A stretch of DNA of 64,000 nt from Tsuneonella troitsensis (GCF_001441535.1 NZ_LMAU01000001.1:646176-710175); one strand, 5' to 3'. Numbered from the stretch's first letter, positions 52,356-61,913 are shown. Made by a program: numbers and translations. Notes: generated by a model from the letters alone, not told the origin.

Positions 52356-53177
52356 CTAGCCGCGGGCAAACTCCGCACGCATGGCCACCACCCCATCACA
52401 TCGAACTGCTTCCGCTGCGCAGTCTCCTGCGGCGCGCAGGTAAATCGGCTGTCCCAGGAACAACGGGGCCATCGCCCGGAAAGAGAAGCGGGCAAGCGGT
52501 CCTTCGCGCATGGCAAGCGCTGCCAGCTTGGTCGCGGTGAAGGGGCCGTGCACCACCAGCGCCGGATACCTTTCCACGTCCCTCGCGTATGGCAGGTCAT
52601 AGTGAATGCGGTGCCCATTGAAGGTAGCCGCGGAAAATCGGAACAGGTTCACTGCGCCCGGCATCCAGAGTTCGCCGACCAGCGGGGCAGGTAGTGCGTC
52701 GGGCAGTGGTGCAGGCTCGCCTTCTCCGCGATAGACGAAACTTTGCCGCTCGCGCACGCGAACCGCGCCGCCTTGCTCGATCGTGCGCTCGACTTCCACG
52801 AACACGAGGTCGCCGCTACGCCCGCGCTTGTGACTGACGTCCGCAATCCGCGAGACGAGGCGCGCGTCCACTTCCAGTTCGAGCGGTGCGTGGAACTCCA
52901 TGCTGCTTGCCGCGAACATTCGGCGCGGCAGAGTGATATCGGGTAGGAACCCGCCTCGCCGCGGATGCCCGTCGACATCGATCGACCCATCCTCCGGCGA
53001 TGGAAGGAAGAAAGCCCAATGGGAAAGCGGCGGTGCCGTTTCTTCGACCGCGAAATCGGATCCGACCGCCAGCGCAAACCGGCGCAGCTGCTCGGTGCCT
53101 AGCTTCTCGGTCCGCTCTTCCAGTCGGCCGATAGCTTTACGCCAATCGTCGACTTGGCCCTCTGCTAACTGGTTCAT
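52356..53177 (-). CDS. FAS1-like dehydratase / hot-dog acyl-CoA hydratase
   Basis: A 273-aa double hot-dog protein related to mesaconyl-C4-CoA and itaconyl-CoA hydratases. N-terminal half: GTEQLRRFALAVG, PLSHWAFFLPSP and MFAASSMEFHAPLELEVDARL. C-terminal half: LFRFSAATFNGHRIHYDLPYA, the hydratase-2-like motif with Asp/His, then VVHGPFTATKLAALAM. It would hydrate an enoyl-CoA-type substrate. ATG 53177 has GGGAAG six bases before it; the upstream extension is unsupported. It is an orphan: no CoA-transferase or ligase gene is nearby. Confidence 0.82.
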   Translation of the reverse strand: MNQLAEGQVDDWRKAIGRLEERTEKLGTEQLRRFALAVGSDFAVEETAPPLSHWAFFLPSPEDGSIDVDGHPRRGGFLPDITLPRRMFAASSMEFHAPLELEVDARLVSRIADVSHKRGRSGDLVFVEVERTIEQGGAVRVRERQSFVYRGEGEPAPLPDALPAPLVGELWMPGAVNLFRFSAATFNGHRIHYDLPYARDVERYPALVVHGPFTATKLAALAMREGPLARFSFRAMAPLFLGQPIYLRAAGDCAAEAVRCDGVVAMRAEFARG

Positions 53178-53460
53178 AGATGACTTCCCATCGGTGTCGC
53201 GTTCTGGAGGACATACAAGCTGGGTCACTGATCCGCCGATGCCTTCGTCGCAGGGAGGTCGGCTTCGGGCAATCGCGGAGATCCCGGGAGGTGGACTTGA
53301 AGGCAGCACACTGCCAAATGAGAGGTGGTGCTATCGGGGTAGGTGGGAGGAGGGAAACAAAATCTCCAATCAACCCCATGGACAGTAGAAGTTAGTGATT
53401 ACCACCGGGTTCCGGGGCTGCTACGATGGTCGCGCAGCGGAGCGATCGGGAGGCGGGACG

Positions 53461-53905
53461 ATGCTGTCATCTAAGAAAAAGACCAGCGATGAGCCGCCAC
53501 CCCAGAAATCCTTGGCAATTACCCTGAATGGAGCGATCGAGGTTCTTGGTTCGAAGTCCGAACCGTTCCGGATCATAGTTTTGGCCCAGGCGATGGAAGC
53601 CTCGTCGCAACCGGGGGCGAAACCAGAAGAGGCAAAGAGCGCGAGTACCAGGCGTTTTACGATGCCTTGCGCAGCACCGCGCCGTGCAGCGAGCTCGAGG
53701 GCGTGCTCGCGGTCTAGATGATTGCCGTGCACAACGGGGCCGTGGAGTGCATGTGGCGCGCGATGCTGGAGAGGCAAACCTTCGAGGGACGCGAGCAGAA
53801 CATCAAACAGGCGGGGAAGCTGATGGGTCTCGACGAGCGGCAGCTCGCCGCGCTCGACAAGCACAGCGGCAGGGCCAGCAAGAGCTCACGTCGGCCGTCA
53901 ACTGA
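53461..53905 (+). pseudogene. Broken conserved hypothetical gene
   Basis: An intact start (ATG 53461 with GGGAGG upstream) opens a frame reading KSLAITLNGAIEVLGSKSEPFRII. About 170 bases in, the homologous reading moves to another frame (YQAFYDALRSTAPCSELEGVLAV), meets a TAG at 53715-53717, continues in frame as MIAVHNGAVECMWRAMLERQ and TFEGREQNIKQAGKLMGLDE, then shifts again near 53870 to end in GQQELTSAVN. From memory this resembles a small hypothetical family common in sphingomonads with a GKGQQKVTVEH-like ending. At least two frameshifts and one stop mean it is dead. Confidence 0.7.
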
Positions 53906-53973
53906 AATCTTTACCCGCCCTTAAACAATGATGGTTAACCAAACGTCAGCTGTGGCGGCCATTCCGAGGCGAA

Positions 53974-54981
53974 ATGACCAAGTTGATAATTCAAATACCC
54001 TGCCTCAATGAGACCGCAACTCTCGCTGCGACGATTGCCGCTCTGCCGCGGCAGATCGACGGAATTGAGTCAATCGAGTTCCTCGTGATCGATGACGGCA
54101 GCAGCGATGATACTGGTGTTCTTGCTAGTCAACTTGGCGTGCATCATGTCGTTCGACACCGCCGCAACCGTGGGCTCGCCGCCGCTTTCCGAAGCGGTGT
54201 TGACGCTGCCCTCGCCGCGGGGGCCGACGTGATCGTCAACACCGACGGCGACGGGCAGTACGAGGGCGCCGACGTCGCCCGCCTAGTCGCGCCGATCGTA
54301 GCAGGCGAGGCGGACATCGTCGTCGGCGACCGCGGCGTCGCCAAAAACGCCCATTTCGGGCTAATCAAACGCCTGTTGCAGCGGTTCGGCAGCTCAATCG
54401 TCCAGCGCCTCGCTGCAACCGATGTGCCCGACGCGGTCAGCGGCTTTCGTGCGCTGAGCCGCGAGGCGGCGCAGCGGATCAACATCACCACCGAGTTCTC
54501 CTACACGACCGACATGCTAATTCAGGCCGGGCGCAAGCGGCTCGCGATCGCCAGCGTGCCGGTGCGGACTCACGCCGTCGAGCGACCGAGCCGGCTGTTC
54601 CGCTCCGTCCCGCGCTTCATCGCACAGACCGGCGTAACGATGGTGCGGGCCTACACCACCTACAATCCGCTGCGCGCCTTCGTCGGTACCGGTATGGTCG
54701 TCGGGCTGATCGGCCTCGTCCCGATCCTGCGCTTCCTGTGGTTCTGGATAAACGGCGAGGGAGACGGGCATATCCAGTCGCTGGTCCTGGGCGGCGTGCT
54801 GCTGCTGTTAGGCGTGCTGGTCGCGATCCTAGGCATGCTGGCCGACCTGATCGGCGCCAACCGAAAACTGCTCGAGGCGACGCTCATTCGGCTGCAGCGG
54901 CTCGACGACGCCATGGCTACGCAGGCCCAAGGCCCACCTTCCAAGGATTCGGCACCGGAAGCGGCCGACAAAGCCGCGTGA
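53974..54981 (+). CDS. Glycosyltransferase family 2, polyprenyl-phosphate sugar synthase-like
   Basis: A 335-aa GT-A enzyme resembling dolichol-phosphate-mannose synthases. Motifs: IIQIPCLNETATLAATI, VIDDGSSDDTG and the DxD region VNTDGDGQYEGAD, with AVSGFRALSREAAQRIN downstream. Two C-terminal membrane segments (about residues 235-300) anchor it. It would charge a polyprenyl phosphate with a sugar for the GT-C protein encoded next, whose GTG overlaps this stop. Confidence 0.88.
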   Translation: MTKLIIQIPCLNETATLAATIAALPRQIDGIESIEFLVIDDGSSDDTGVLASQLGVHHVVRHRRNRGLAAAFRSGVDAALAAGADVIVNTDGDGQYEGADVARLVAPIVAGEADIVVGDRGVAKNAHFGLIKRLLQRFGSSIVQRLAATDVPDAVSGFRALSREAAQRINITTEFSYTTDMLIQAGRKRLAIASVPVRTHAVERPSRLFRSVPRFIAQTGVTMVRAYTTYNPLRAFVGTGMVVGLIGLVPILRFLWFWINGEGDGHIQSLVLGGVLLLLGVLVAILGMLADLIGANRKLLEATLIRLQRLDDAMATQAQGPPSKDSAPEAADKAA

Positions 54982-56648
54982 GTGGGGCCGTCAGTGAGCT
55001 CGCGCCCGAGCAGGGTAGCCCCTCACGCCCCGTCCTCGCTGCGTTCGGCGAGCACCACTTAGTCGCTGGCGCGATCCTGGGCGTCGTGGCGCTGCAGGTG
55101 TTCATGATCTTCACTCAGTCGATGAACTGGGACGAGTTCTTCCACTACAGTCAGGTCTACGAGCTTCAGCGCGGTGAGCTAACCCGCAACTACCAGGTGC
55201 TTCACGCGCGCGTGTTCGCCTGGGTGCCGCTGCTCGGCGGGGACATCATCACGCAGCTGCAGGTCGCGAGGCTGGGCATGCTGGGGTTCGAGCTGGTCGC
55301 ATTCCTGGCTGTCGTCGGCCTGGCCAGGCAGTTCGCCGACCGCACCGCAGCGTGGCTCGCGGGACTGGCGTGGCTCGCGGGTGGCTATGTCTTTCTCCAC
55401 GGCTTCTCGTTCCGCGGCGACCCCATGGCGACCGCGGGATTGATGACGGCACTCTACATCGTCTCGCGGCGCAAGCTGACCTGGCCGATGATCCTGCTTG
55501 CGTCGGCCGCCGTCGCATTCGCCTTCATGACCACGCTGAAGAGCGTGTTCTACGCGCCCTGCTTCGCCGGACTCGCCTGGCTGCGCTTTACCCAGAGCGC
55601 CGATCGCTGGGATCTGGTGCGCCGTTATGCAGCCGTGGCCACACTGGCGCCGCTGTTCTTCGCTGCGATGTACTTCCTCCACCGTTCGGGGCTTCCCACG
55701 GCCGAGGTCACCGCCCCGCGGCTTCCTTCTAACGGCACCCGTTTCTTTGCCGAGGGACTGTTCCCGCGAGGCCGCTATACGGTGACGCAGCTGGCGATGG
55801 CCCCGGTCCTGCCGCTCGCGGTCGGGATCGCGTCCTGGCTTGCATGGTGCGCCCGCCAGCACGCGCAGCTGCTCGCCCTGGCCGGCTTGGTCGTGCCGGC
55901 GCTGGCGGTCATCCTCTATCGCAACTCCTTCCCGTACTACTTCGTCTTCGCGCTGGCCCCTTTTGTCGTGGCCGCCGCCTCAGGGCTCGCGTCGCTGAAG
56001 GGCCGTTTCGGCACCGTCCTCCTTGTCGTGGCGCTGCTGATTTCGCCGATCGTGCTGACGCTGAAGGAGCCGAAGAACATCCTGCCACGCCAACGCGCGG
56101 TGATCACCGAGGTCAACCGGCTGTTCCCGCGCGACACGCTGCACCTTAGCTACACCGGCATGCCAGCCGATTATCCGCGCGTTCTCAATCACCTGGTTTC
56201 GGGCATCGGCATCGAGGGTTACTATCGCGCGGAGCGACCGAAGATCGCCGAGGCTATAATCGACGGTAAGCTGGCCTTCGTTATCGCCGACAATCCGGTG
56301 ATCATCGCCGCGCTCGCCGGCAAGCCAATGCCGCGAACGCTGCTGCCGGCGGACGTGGCCGGCTTGCAGCGGAACTACGTCAACTACTGGGGGCCGATTT
56401 GGCTGCCAGGCAAGCAGGTCGACCGAGCCGGAGCGTTGGAGATAGACATTGCCGGCCCGTACACGCTGGCCGGGGCTCCGGTCATGCTCGACGGCGCGCG
56501 CCTGAGCCCGGGGGCGACGGTCAACTTGCAACGGGGCACGCATCGAGTAGCGCCTCCCGAGGATGGCGAATCAACGTTCTGGCTCGGAAACAGGGCACCG
56601 GTTTCGCCCACTCAACCGCTAACGGGCCCCTACTACTATGGCTTCTGA
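54978..56648 (+). CDS. GT-C membrane glycosyltransferase, ArnT/PMT-like
   Basis: A 556-aa inner-membrane protein with about eleven hydrophobic segments and a C-terminal periplasmic domain. The GT-C aspartate-glutamate pair is in MNWDEFFHYSQVYELQRGEL (near residue 54), after the first membrane segment; FSFRGDPMATAGLMTALY is also family-like. It would transfer a sugar from a polyprenyl-phosphate donor on the periplasmic face. The start is the GTG at 54978. It overlaps the next gene by 11 bases. Confidence 0.82.
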   Translation: MSGAVSELAPEQGSPSRPVLAAFGEHHLVAGAILGVVALQVFMIFTQSMNWDEFFHYSQVYELQRGELTRNYQVLHARVFAWVPLLGGDIITQLQVARLGMLGFELVAFLAVVGLARQFADRTAAWLAGLAWLAGGYVFLHGFSFRGDPMATAGLMTALYIVSRRKLTWPMILLASAAVAFAFMTTLKSVFYAPCFAGLAWLRFTQSADRWDLVRRYAAVATLAPLFFAAMYFLHRSGLPTAEVTAPRLPSNGTRFFAEGLFPRGRYTVTQLAMAPVLPLAVGIASWLAWCARQHAQLLALAGLVVPALAVILYRNSFPYYFVFALAPFVVAAASGLASLKGRFGTVLLVVALLISPIVLTLKEPKNILPRQRAVITEVNRLFPRDTLHLSYTGMPADYPRVLNHLVSGIGIEGYYRAERPKIAEAIIDGKLAFVIADNPVIIAALAGKPMPRTLLPADVAGLQRNYVNYWGPIWLPGKQVDRAGALEIDIAGPYTLAGAPVMLDGARLSPGATVNLQRGTHRVAPPEDGESTFWLGNRAPVSPTQPLTGPYYYGF

Positions 56649-57723
56649 CGTAGCGTCGGGCAGGCGCGAGCCGCGCATCGTCTTTGTGACCCGCAAGTGG
56701 CCGCCGGCGGTGGGCGGGATGGAGACCTGGTCGTATCGTCTAGCTCAATCGCTGCAGGCGATTGAGCCAGTGCAGACCATCGCCTTGCCGGGGCGCAACG
56801 ACGGGATGCCACCTTCGGCTTGGGCGCTGCTCGCGTTCCCGTTCACGGTGTTGGTCAGGCTATTGGCGCGGCGCGCGAAGCCCGAGGTGTTACACCTCGG
56901 GGACATGGCGCTGTGGGCGCTGGCGCTGCCCATCCTTGGCGGACGGACGACACGCATTGTCATCTCGGCGCATGGCACCGATGTCTCCTATCCCCGGCGC
57001 GGCGGCATCAAGGGCCGGCTATACGGCGCCTACCTGAGACTCGGGGCCCGGCTGCTTTACCGGGCCACGGTTGTCGCAAACTCGCACGCCACAGCCGAGA
57101 TCGCCGCCGAAAGCGGCTGGCGTGCTGCCGCGGTCGTGCCGCTGGCGACCGACATGAGCGGCCCCGCTCCCACCGGCCAGCACGACGGCACGCTGCTGTT
57201 CGCCGGGCGCCTCCTCGAACACAAGGGTTGCGGCTGGTTCCTGCGCGAGGTCATGCCGCTCCTGCCGGCCGAGGTAAGCTTGCGCGTCGCCGGGACCGGC
57301 TGGGACGCGGCCGAACGCGCTGCCCTCTGCGGGCCGCGCATTGAGTTCCTCGGCGCGCTGCCGCAGAAGCCGCTCGCCGAGGCCTATGGGCGCGCGTTGT
57401 GCGTGATCATGCCGAACATCGTCACTCCGCGCGGCGAGGTCGAAGGCTTCGGTCTGGTCGCGCCCGAGGCCGCGGCGGCTGGCGGCGTGGTGCTCGCGGC
57501 CGACCACGGTGGGCTGCGCGATGCTGTGCTCGACGGCGAGACTGGATTTCTGGTCCCGTCTGGCGATGCACAGGCCTGGGCTGCTGCGGTCCAACGCATC
57601 GCCGCGTGGACCGATGCGCAGCGCACGGCTTTCATCGAACGGGCTCAGGCGCGCGCGCGCGCGCACTTCAGCTGGGCGCGGGTGGCGGCGCAGGTGCATT
57701 CGCTTTACGAGGGCGCGCGATGA
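56638..57723 (+). CDS. Glycosyltransferase family 4
   Basis: A 361-aa cytoplasmic GT-B enzyme. N-terminal VTRKWPPAVGGMETWSYRLA, middle HGTDVSYPRRGG, and the C-terminal nucleotide-sugar site LLFAGRLLEHKGCGWFL and GEVEGFGLVAPEAAAAG, containing the EX7E motif. It adds a sugar during assembly of a surface glycan. It is coupled to genes on both sides (ATGA with the flippase). Confidence 0.9.
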   Translation: MASDVASGRREPRIVFVTRKWPPAVGGMETWSYRLAQSLQAIEPVQTIALPGRNDGMPPSAWALLAFPFTVLVRLLARRAKPEVLHLGDMALWALALPILGGRTTRIVISAHGTDVSYPRRGGIKGRLYGAYLRLGARLLYRATVVANSHATAEIAAESGWRAAAVVPLATDMSGPAPTGQHDGTLLFAGRLLEHKGCGWFLREVMPLLPAEVSLRVAGTGWDAAERAALCGPRIEFLGALPQKPLAEAYGRALCVIMPNIVTPRGEVEGFGLVAPEAAAAGGVVLAADHGGLRDAVLDGETGFLVPSGDAQAWAAAVQRIAAWTDAQRTAFIERAQARARAHFSWARVAAQVHSLYEGAR

Positions 57724-59048
57724 CCGTGGCGTCGCTTCTCTCGCGCTGGCTAGCGAGGCCGCTAGGGCGGACATCGGTCATGAGCCTGGTAATCCGGCTC
57801 GCCGGCCTCACCCTCGGCTTCCTGCAGGCCATCCTGTGCGCGCGACTGCTCGGTGTCGAAGGATACGGCACGTTCGCGCTGTCGCTGGCGGTGGCGCAGA
57901 TCGCTGCGACGTTCGCCTTGCTCGGCCTTCACAATCTGGCAGTGTGCCGAGTGGCGGAGCTGCTGGCGAACCGCGCGTCGAGCGAGGCGCGGCGATTCGC
58001 GGGAAGGGCACTGGGAATCGCAACGGTGGCGGGCCTGGCCCTGTCGGGGCTGCTGGCGATAGCCGCGGTCGCACTGGCGCAATGGCTCGAACCTTACGAC
58101 GCGGCCTTACTCGCGGCGGCCATGCTGATCGTGCCAGTGACGCTTATGCTGCTTTTGCGCGGGCTCACCCAAGGCGCGGGAGCGATCATCGGCGCGCAGC
58201 TGCCGGGCGACGTCCTGCGTCCGGCGCTGTTCTGCCTGGCGCTGTTGGGGGTATCCGCGACGGGCGCGATGCTCACCCCGACTTATGCCTTGTTGCTGCT
58301 CGCAGCAGCCTTCGCAGTCGCTGCCGTGGTCGCCGCGGCTTGGTGTAGATTCGCGATGCCGCCTGGCGAAGCGGAGGCGCCGGCCTGCTCCGACTTCCGC
58401 CTTCTCCCTGCCGCCGCGCCCTTCTTAGGCCTCAGCCTCGGCACCATCGCTATGGCCGAGGCGGCGACGCTACTGCTAGCGCTGTTCGCGGAACCGAGCG
58501 ATGTCGGTATCTACCAGCCGGCCGCGCGACTTTTGGTATTGATGACCGTGCCGGTCCAGGCGGCGGCGATGGCCTTCGCCCCGCGCGTCGCCGAGCTGAA
58601 TGCGCGTGGCGAGGCGGAGGCGGTCGGCGCCCTGACCCGCCGCTTCACTCTCGCGACGACCGCTGGCACCACGATTGTCAGTCTGCCGATCGCGCTGACC
58701 GCACCGTGGCTGCTGGCGCTGTTCGGCGACGAGTTCGCGTTGGCGGCGCCGCTGGTGTGGATCTTCGCCGCGACCCAGATCCTCAACGCCGCGAGCGGGC
58801 CGGTCGGCTACCTGATGACGATGACGGGTCGGCCAGGCAGCTCGCTGCGTGCCCAGATCGCCGGGCTCGCCGTTATCTTGGCCGGTGGCACGGTGCTAGT
58901 GTCTCTCTACGGAGCGGGAGGCGCGGCGCTGGCGACCGCGCTCGGCATCCTAGTGTGGAACGGCGCGCTGCTACGCGTGGTGCGGCGCGAGCTCGGCTTC
59001 GACCCGTCGCTGGTCTCCGCCTTTAGACGCCCGGCAGGAGCGGCCTGA
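57720..59048 (+). CDS. Polysaccharide flippase, Wzx/MATE-like
   Basis: A 442-aa protein with about twelve membrane segments of the oligosaccharide flippase superfamily (MSLVIRLAGLTLGFLQAILC, ARLLGVEGYGTFALSLAVAQ). It would move a lipid-linked glycan across the inner membrane. The last 26 bases overlap the end of the convergent pyruvyltransferase gene. Confidence 0.86.
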   Translation: MTVASLLSRWLARPLGRTSVMSLVIRLAGLTLGFLQAILCARLLGVEGYGTFALSLAVAQIAATFALLGLHNLAVCRVAELLANRASSEARRFAGRALGIATVAGLALSGLLAIAAVALAQWLEPYDAALLAAAMLIVPVTLMLLLRGLTQGAGAIIGAQLPGDVLRPALFCLALLGVSATGAMLTPTYALLLLAAAFAVAAVVAAAWCRFAMPPGEAEAPACSDFRLLPAAAPFLGLSLGTIAMAEAATLLLALFAEPSDVGIYQPAARLLVLMTVPVQAAAMAFAPRVAELNARGEAEAVGALTRRFTLATTAGTTIVSLPIALTAPWLLALFGDEFALAAPLVWIFAATQILNAASGPVGYLMTMTGRPGSSLRAQIAGLAVILAGGTVLVSLYGAGGAALATALGILVWNGALLRVVRRELGFDPSLVSAFRRPAGAA

Positions 59049-60096
59049 GATGCGCGTCAGCGAACTGGTTCAGCTCCGAGCGCAGCTCGCAGCATCGCCC
59101 GTGCAAGCGTCGGCCCTCGGCCTCGGGATCGGTCTGCAGCCTCGCGAGACGAGCGCGGAAATCGCCAGCGTCGAAGTCGCCAAGGTCGATCACGTTATCC
59201 GCCAGGCCGACGGTCTCCGCGAAGTCGCGACATTTGTCGCGGTAGCCGATCAGCAGTGGTGGCACGCCGCACGCGGCTGCGAACACCGCGCTGTGGAGGC
59301 GCACGCCAAGCGCGAAACGGGCTTCGCACGCCAGCCGACGGTAGTCGGCGAAGTCGACGGGTTGGTGAATCTCCGCGCCGCTCATTCCTGCCACTACGAG
59401 CAACTCCTCGAGCACCGGCACATCGGCGGGATCGAAAGCCACGGCCATCGGCTCGAACCCCCGTCGCGCCAGATCTCTGATCGCGTCGGCGAAAGCCGCC
59501 TGCACGGCCTCGAGGCGGCGCCGATCTTCGGGGAGCCGGGCCGGGGCCATGTTCAACAGCAATCGCCGACCTGTCCAACCCGCCTCGGGCTCATCGGGGG
59601 TCAGCGCCAGCGCAAGGTCGCCGATTACGTGGGCACCCGAGAAACCGGCTTCCGCCAGCTTGGCGGCGGACAGCGGACCGCGCATTCCGACCCCGCGGAA
59701 GCGCGCCAGCGCCACCGCCCAGCGCGGGTCGAGCGGCTCCTCCACCGCCGACAGTCCGGCGCTGCCGACGCCGGTGCCGAGCGCGACGAACGGCACGCCG
59801 CGGCGCAGGCAGTCCTCGACCAGCGCCAGGCGGCCCGGGTTGATCAGCGTTCCCCCGCCCAAGACGACCGCCGCGAAGGTTCGCGACCCCGAAGCGCCAA
59901 TCGCCGCCAGTACCCGTTCGCTTTGCGCGCTCAGCACAGGCTCGAGCGGTTGCCCGAGCAGTTGCTCGGCCGCGGCGCGCATCGTTTCGTCGCCGAGGTT
60001 GCCGTGACCGAGCCAGCCGATATAGCCGATACGCGACGCGCGTCCCGCCAGCCGCCGGGCCGCGACCGCGATGAGCGGGGCTGGGCCGCCGCTCAT
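59023..60096 (-). CDS. Polysaccharide pyruvyltransferase family protein
   Basis: A 357-aa protein of the pyruvyltransferase family (CsaB/ExoV-like). GYIGWLGHGNLGDETMR near the N-terminus, VLGGGTLINPGRLALVED, GMRGPLSAAKLAEAGFSG and the C-terminal ARFALGVRLHSAVFAAACGVPPLLIGYRDKC-type block with conserved Arg and His. It would add pyruvate ketals to a glycan. It lies antisense to the surrounding genes and overlaps the flippase 3' end. ATG 60096 is chosen; the frame extends upstream without support. Confidence 0.85.
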   Translation of the reverse strand: MSGGPAPLIAVAARRLAGRASRIGYIGWLGHGNLGDETMRAAAEQLLGQPLEPVLSAQSERVLAAIGASGSRTFAAVVLGGGTLINPGRLALVEDCLRRGVPFVALGTGVGSAGLSAVEEPLDPRWAVALARFRGVGMRGPLSAAKLAEAGFSGAHVIGDLALALTPDEPEAGWTGRRLLLNMAPARLPEDRRRLEAVQAAFADAIRDLARRGFEPMAVAFDPADVPVLEELLVVAGMSGAEIHQPVDFADYRRLACEARFALGVRLHSAVFAAACGVPPLLIGYRDKCRDFAETVGLADNVIDLGDFDAGDFRARLARLQTDPEAEGRRLHGRCCELRSELNQFADAHLRPLLPGV

Positions 60097-60126
60097 CGCG
60101 CAGCTCCAGCCGCTTGAGATGTGTCG

Positions 60127-61020
60127 ATGACCAAGCCTAGCCTTGCCGTGATCATTCCCGCCTACGGCCCCTCGCCTCACTTGCGCCTAGTGCTCAGCGC
60201 GCTGTTCGCCGGCACGGATCGCCCCGACGAAGTCTGCGTCAGCCATAGCGGTTCCCACGACCCGCGCGAGTGGCTGGCGGGCGAGTTTCCGCAAGTGCGT
60301 GCGCTGCACTCGCCCGAACGACTATTCGCCGGCGCAGCGCGCAACCGCGGCGCGGCCGAGGTGAACGCGGAGATCCTGGCTTTCTGCGACAACGACACGC
60401 TGCCGCAGCCCGACTGGGCGCAGCGCATCCGCGGCCATTTCGCCGAGCGCGACGGCGTGTTTCTGGTCGGCTCGGTCGGCGTGGCGACCAGCGGCGGGTA
60501 CTGGGGTATGGCCACTTGGCTTTGCGAGTTCAGCGAGCAGGCGCCGTGGAGGCCTGAGGGCGAGCAGCCCGGCGGCGCCTCGTGTAACATGGCCGTGCAC
60601 ATCGACGATTTCCGCCGAGTGGGCGGCTTTCCCGAGGATTACCGCGCCGGACAGGACACGATGTTGCTTCATCGCCTGCGCGAAAGCGGCCTGAAGCAGA
60701 TGTTTGACCCGCGCGTTGAGGTGCGCCACTGCAACATTGCCGGGTTCGGGCACTTTGCCCAGCACTTAGCGAACCAAGGACGACACTTTGCGAAGGTGCG
60801 GCGCGCGGCACAGCTGCCGGGGCACACTGCAGTGCGGTTCTGGCCATTGGCGCCGGCCCTCGGCCTGGCCAAAGGCGCGCGGATCGTCGGGCGGATCGCA
60901 GCCGCGGGGCGGTTCGGAACGCTGCTGGCTCGACTGCCGGGCATAGCGATCGGAATGGCAATCTGGGCAGGGGGCTGTACCTACGCGGCGGCCAGCCGGC
61001 GGTTCACCGGCGAATACTGA
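60127..61020 (+). CDS. Glycosyltransferase family 2
   Basis: A 297-aa GT-A enzyme: LAVIIPAYGPSPHLRLVLSA, RGAAEVNAEILAFCDNDTLP (DxD-like DND) and a C-terminal hydrophobic segment. Its start is ATG 60127 (GTG 60121 also possible). The gap to the antisense pyruvyltransferase start is only 30 bases, so the promoters of both must overlap. The next GT2 gene follows two bases after its stop. Confidence 0.87.
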   Translation: MTKPSLAVIIPAYGPSPHLRLVLSALFAGTDRPDEVCVSHSGSHDPREWLAGEFPQVRALHSPERLFAGAARNRGAAEVNAEILAFCDNDTLPQPDWAQRIRGHFAERDGVFLVGSVGVATSGGYWGMATWLCEFSEQAPWRPEGEQPGGASCNMAVHIDDFRRVGGFPEDYRAGQDTMLLHRLRESGLKQMFDPRVEVRHCNIAGFGHFAQHLANQGRHFAKVRRAAQLPGHTAVRFWPLAPALGLAKGARIVGRIAAAGRFGTLLARLPGIAIGMAIWAGGCTYAAASRRFTGEY

Positions 61021-61022
61021 CG

Positions 61023-61913
61023 GTGATCTCGGTCATCCTCCCGTCGCGCAATGGCGCCGATACACTTCCCGATGTGCTGGCTGCGCTGGAGAACCTCGCC
61101 GCTCCTCGGGATGGGTACGAAATTCTGCTCGTGGACAGCGCCAGTGACGATGACATCACATCCGCAATGCTGCGAGACTTTGCCCACCGGCATGAGCGGG
61201 CATCGCTAATCACTGAGCCCGTTGCCGGCAAATCGCGCGCGCTGAACCGGGCGATTGAGCAAGCCCAGGGCGAACTGCTGGTGTTTCTCGATGACGATAT
61301 GGTGGTCGCCCCTCACTGGCTGCTCGAGTATACCGCAGCGGCCGAGCGGCATTCTGCCGCAGGGTTGTTCGCCGGAGCGATCCTGCCGCGCTGGCGCAGC
61401 CCGCCATCCGCATGGCTCGCCGGTCTGGCCGCGGAGGGCAGGTCGTGCGGGGCGACGCCCGCGAGCACTCCCGAAGGCCCGTGCCGGCCGCAGTTGCTCA
61501 AGGGCGGTAACTTCGCAATCCGCCGCAAGACGCTAGGCGCTCATCGCTTCGGGGGGGGAGGGGCAGATTTCGGCTCGCCGGGTGCCATGGGGGGCGAGGA
61601 TACCGATCTCGCCACGCGAGCAGTCACGAGCGGCGCCGTTCTTGTGTTTGTTCCGCAGGCCGTTGCGGAGCACATCGTCCAACCCGAGGAGATGACGCCA
61701 GCAGCCGTGTTCGCGCGCTATCGGCGAATCGGCGGTAGTCAATCAGTGCGGCGGCCCCGACTCATCGCCGCAATAGCTGACTCGCTGGCCGTCGCGCTGT
61801 TTGGCACTGCCGCGGCGGGAAATTTCCTGATTGGTCGCCGTGTCGCCGCTGCGCGGAACTTGACGCGCCTCGCCTCGCGCTCCGGCCGATTGGGAAGCTT
61901 GCTCCGCCCGTAG
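61023..61913 (+). CDS. Glycosyltransferase family 2
   Basis: A 296-aa GT-A enzyme starting with the GTG at 61023. ISVILPSRNGADTLPDVLAA, LLVDSASDDD, ALNRAIEQAQGELLVFLDDDMVVAPHW-type sequence with the metal-binding DDD, and GGEDTDLATRAV downstream. It is the last glycan gene before the broken tad-end copy. Confidence 0.88.
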   Translation: MISVILPSRNGADTLPDVLAALENLAAPRDGYEILLVDSASDDDITSAMLRDFAHRHERASLITEPVAGKSRALNRAIEQAQGELLVFLDDDMVVAPHWLLEYTAAAERHSAAGLFAGAILPRWRSPPSAWLAGLAAEGRSCGATPASTPEGPCRPQLLKGGNFAIRRKTLGAHRFGGGGADFGSPGAMGGEDTDLATRAVTSGAVLVFVPQAVAEHIVQPEEMTPAAVFARYRRIGGSQSVRRPRLIAAIADSLAVALFGTAAAGNFLIGRRVAAARNLTRLASRSGRLGSLLRP

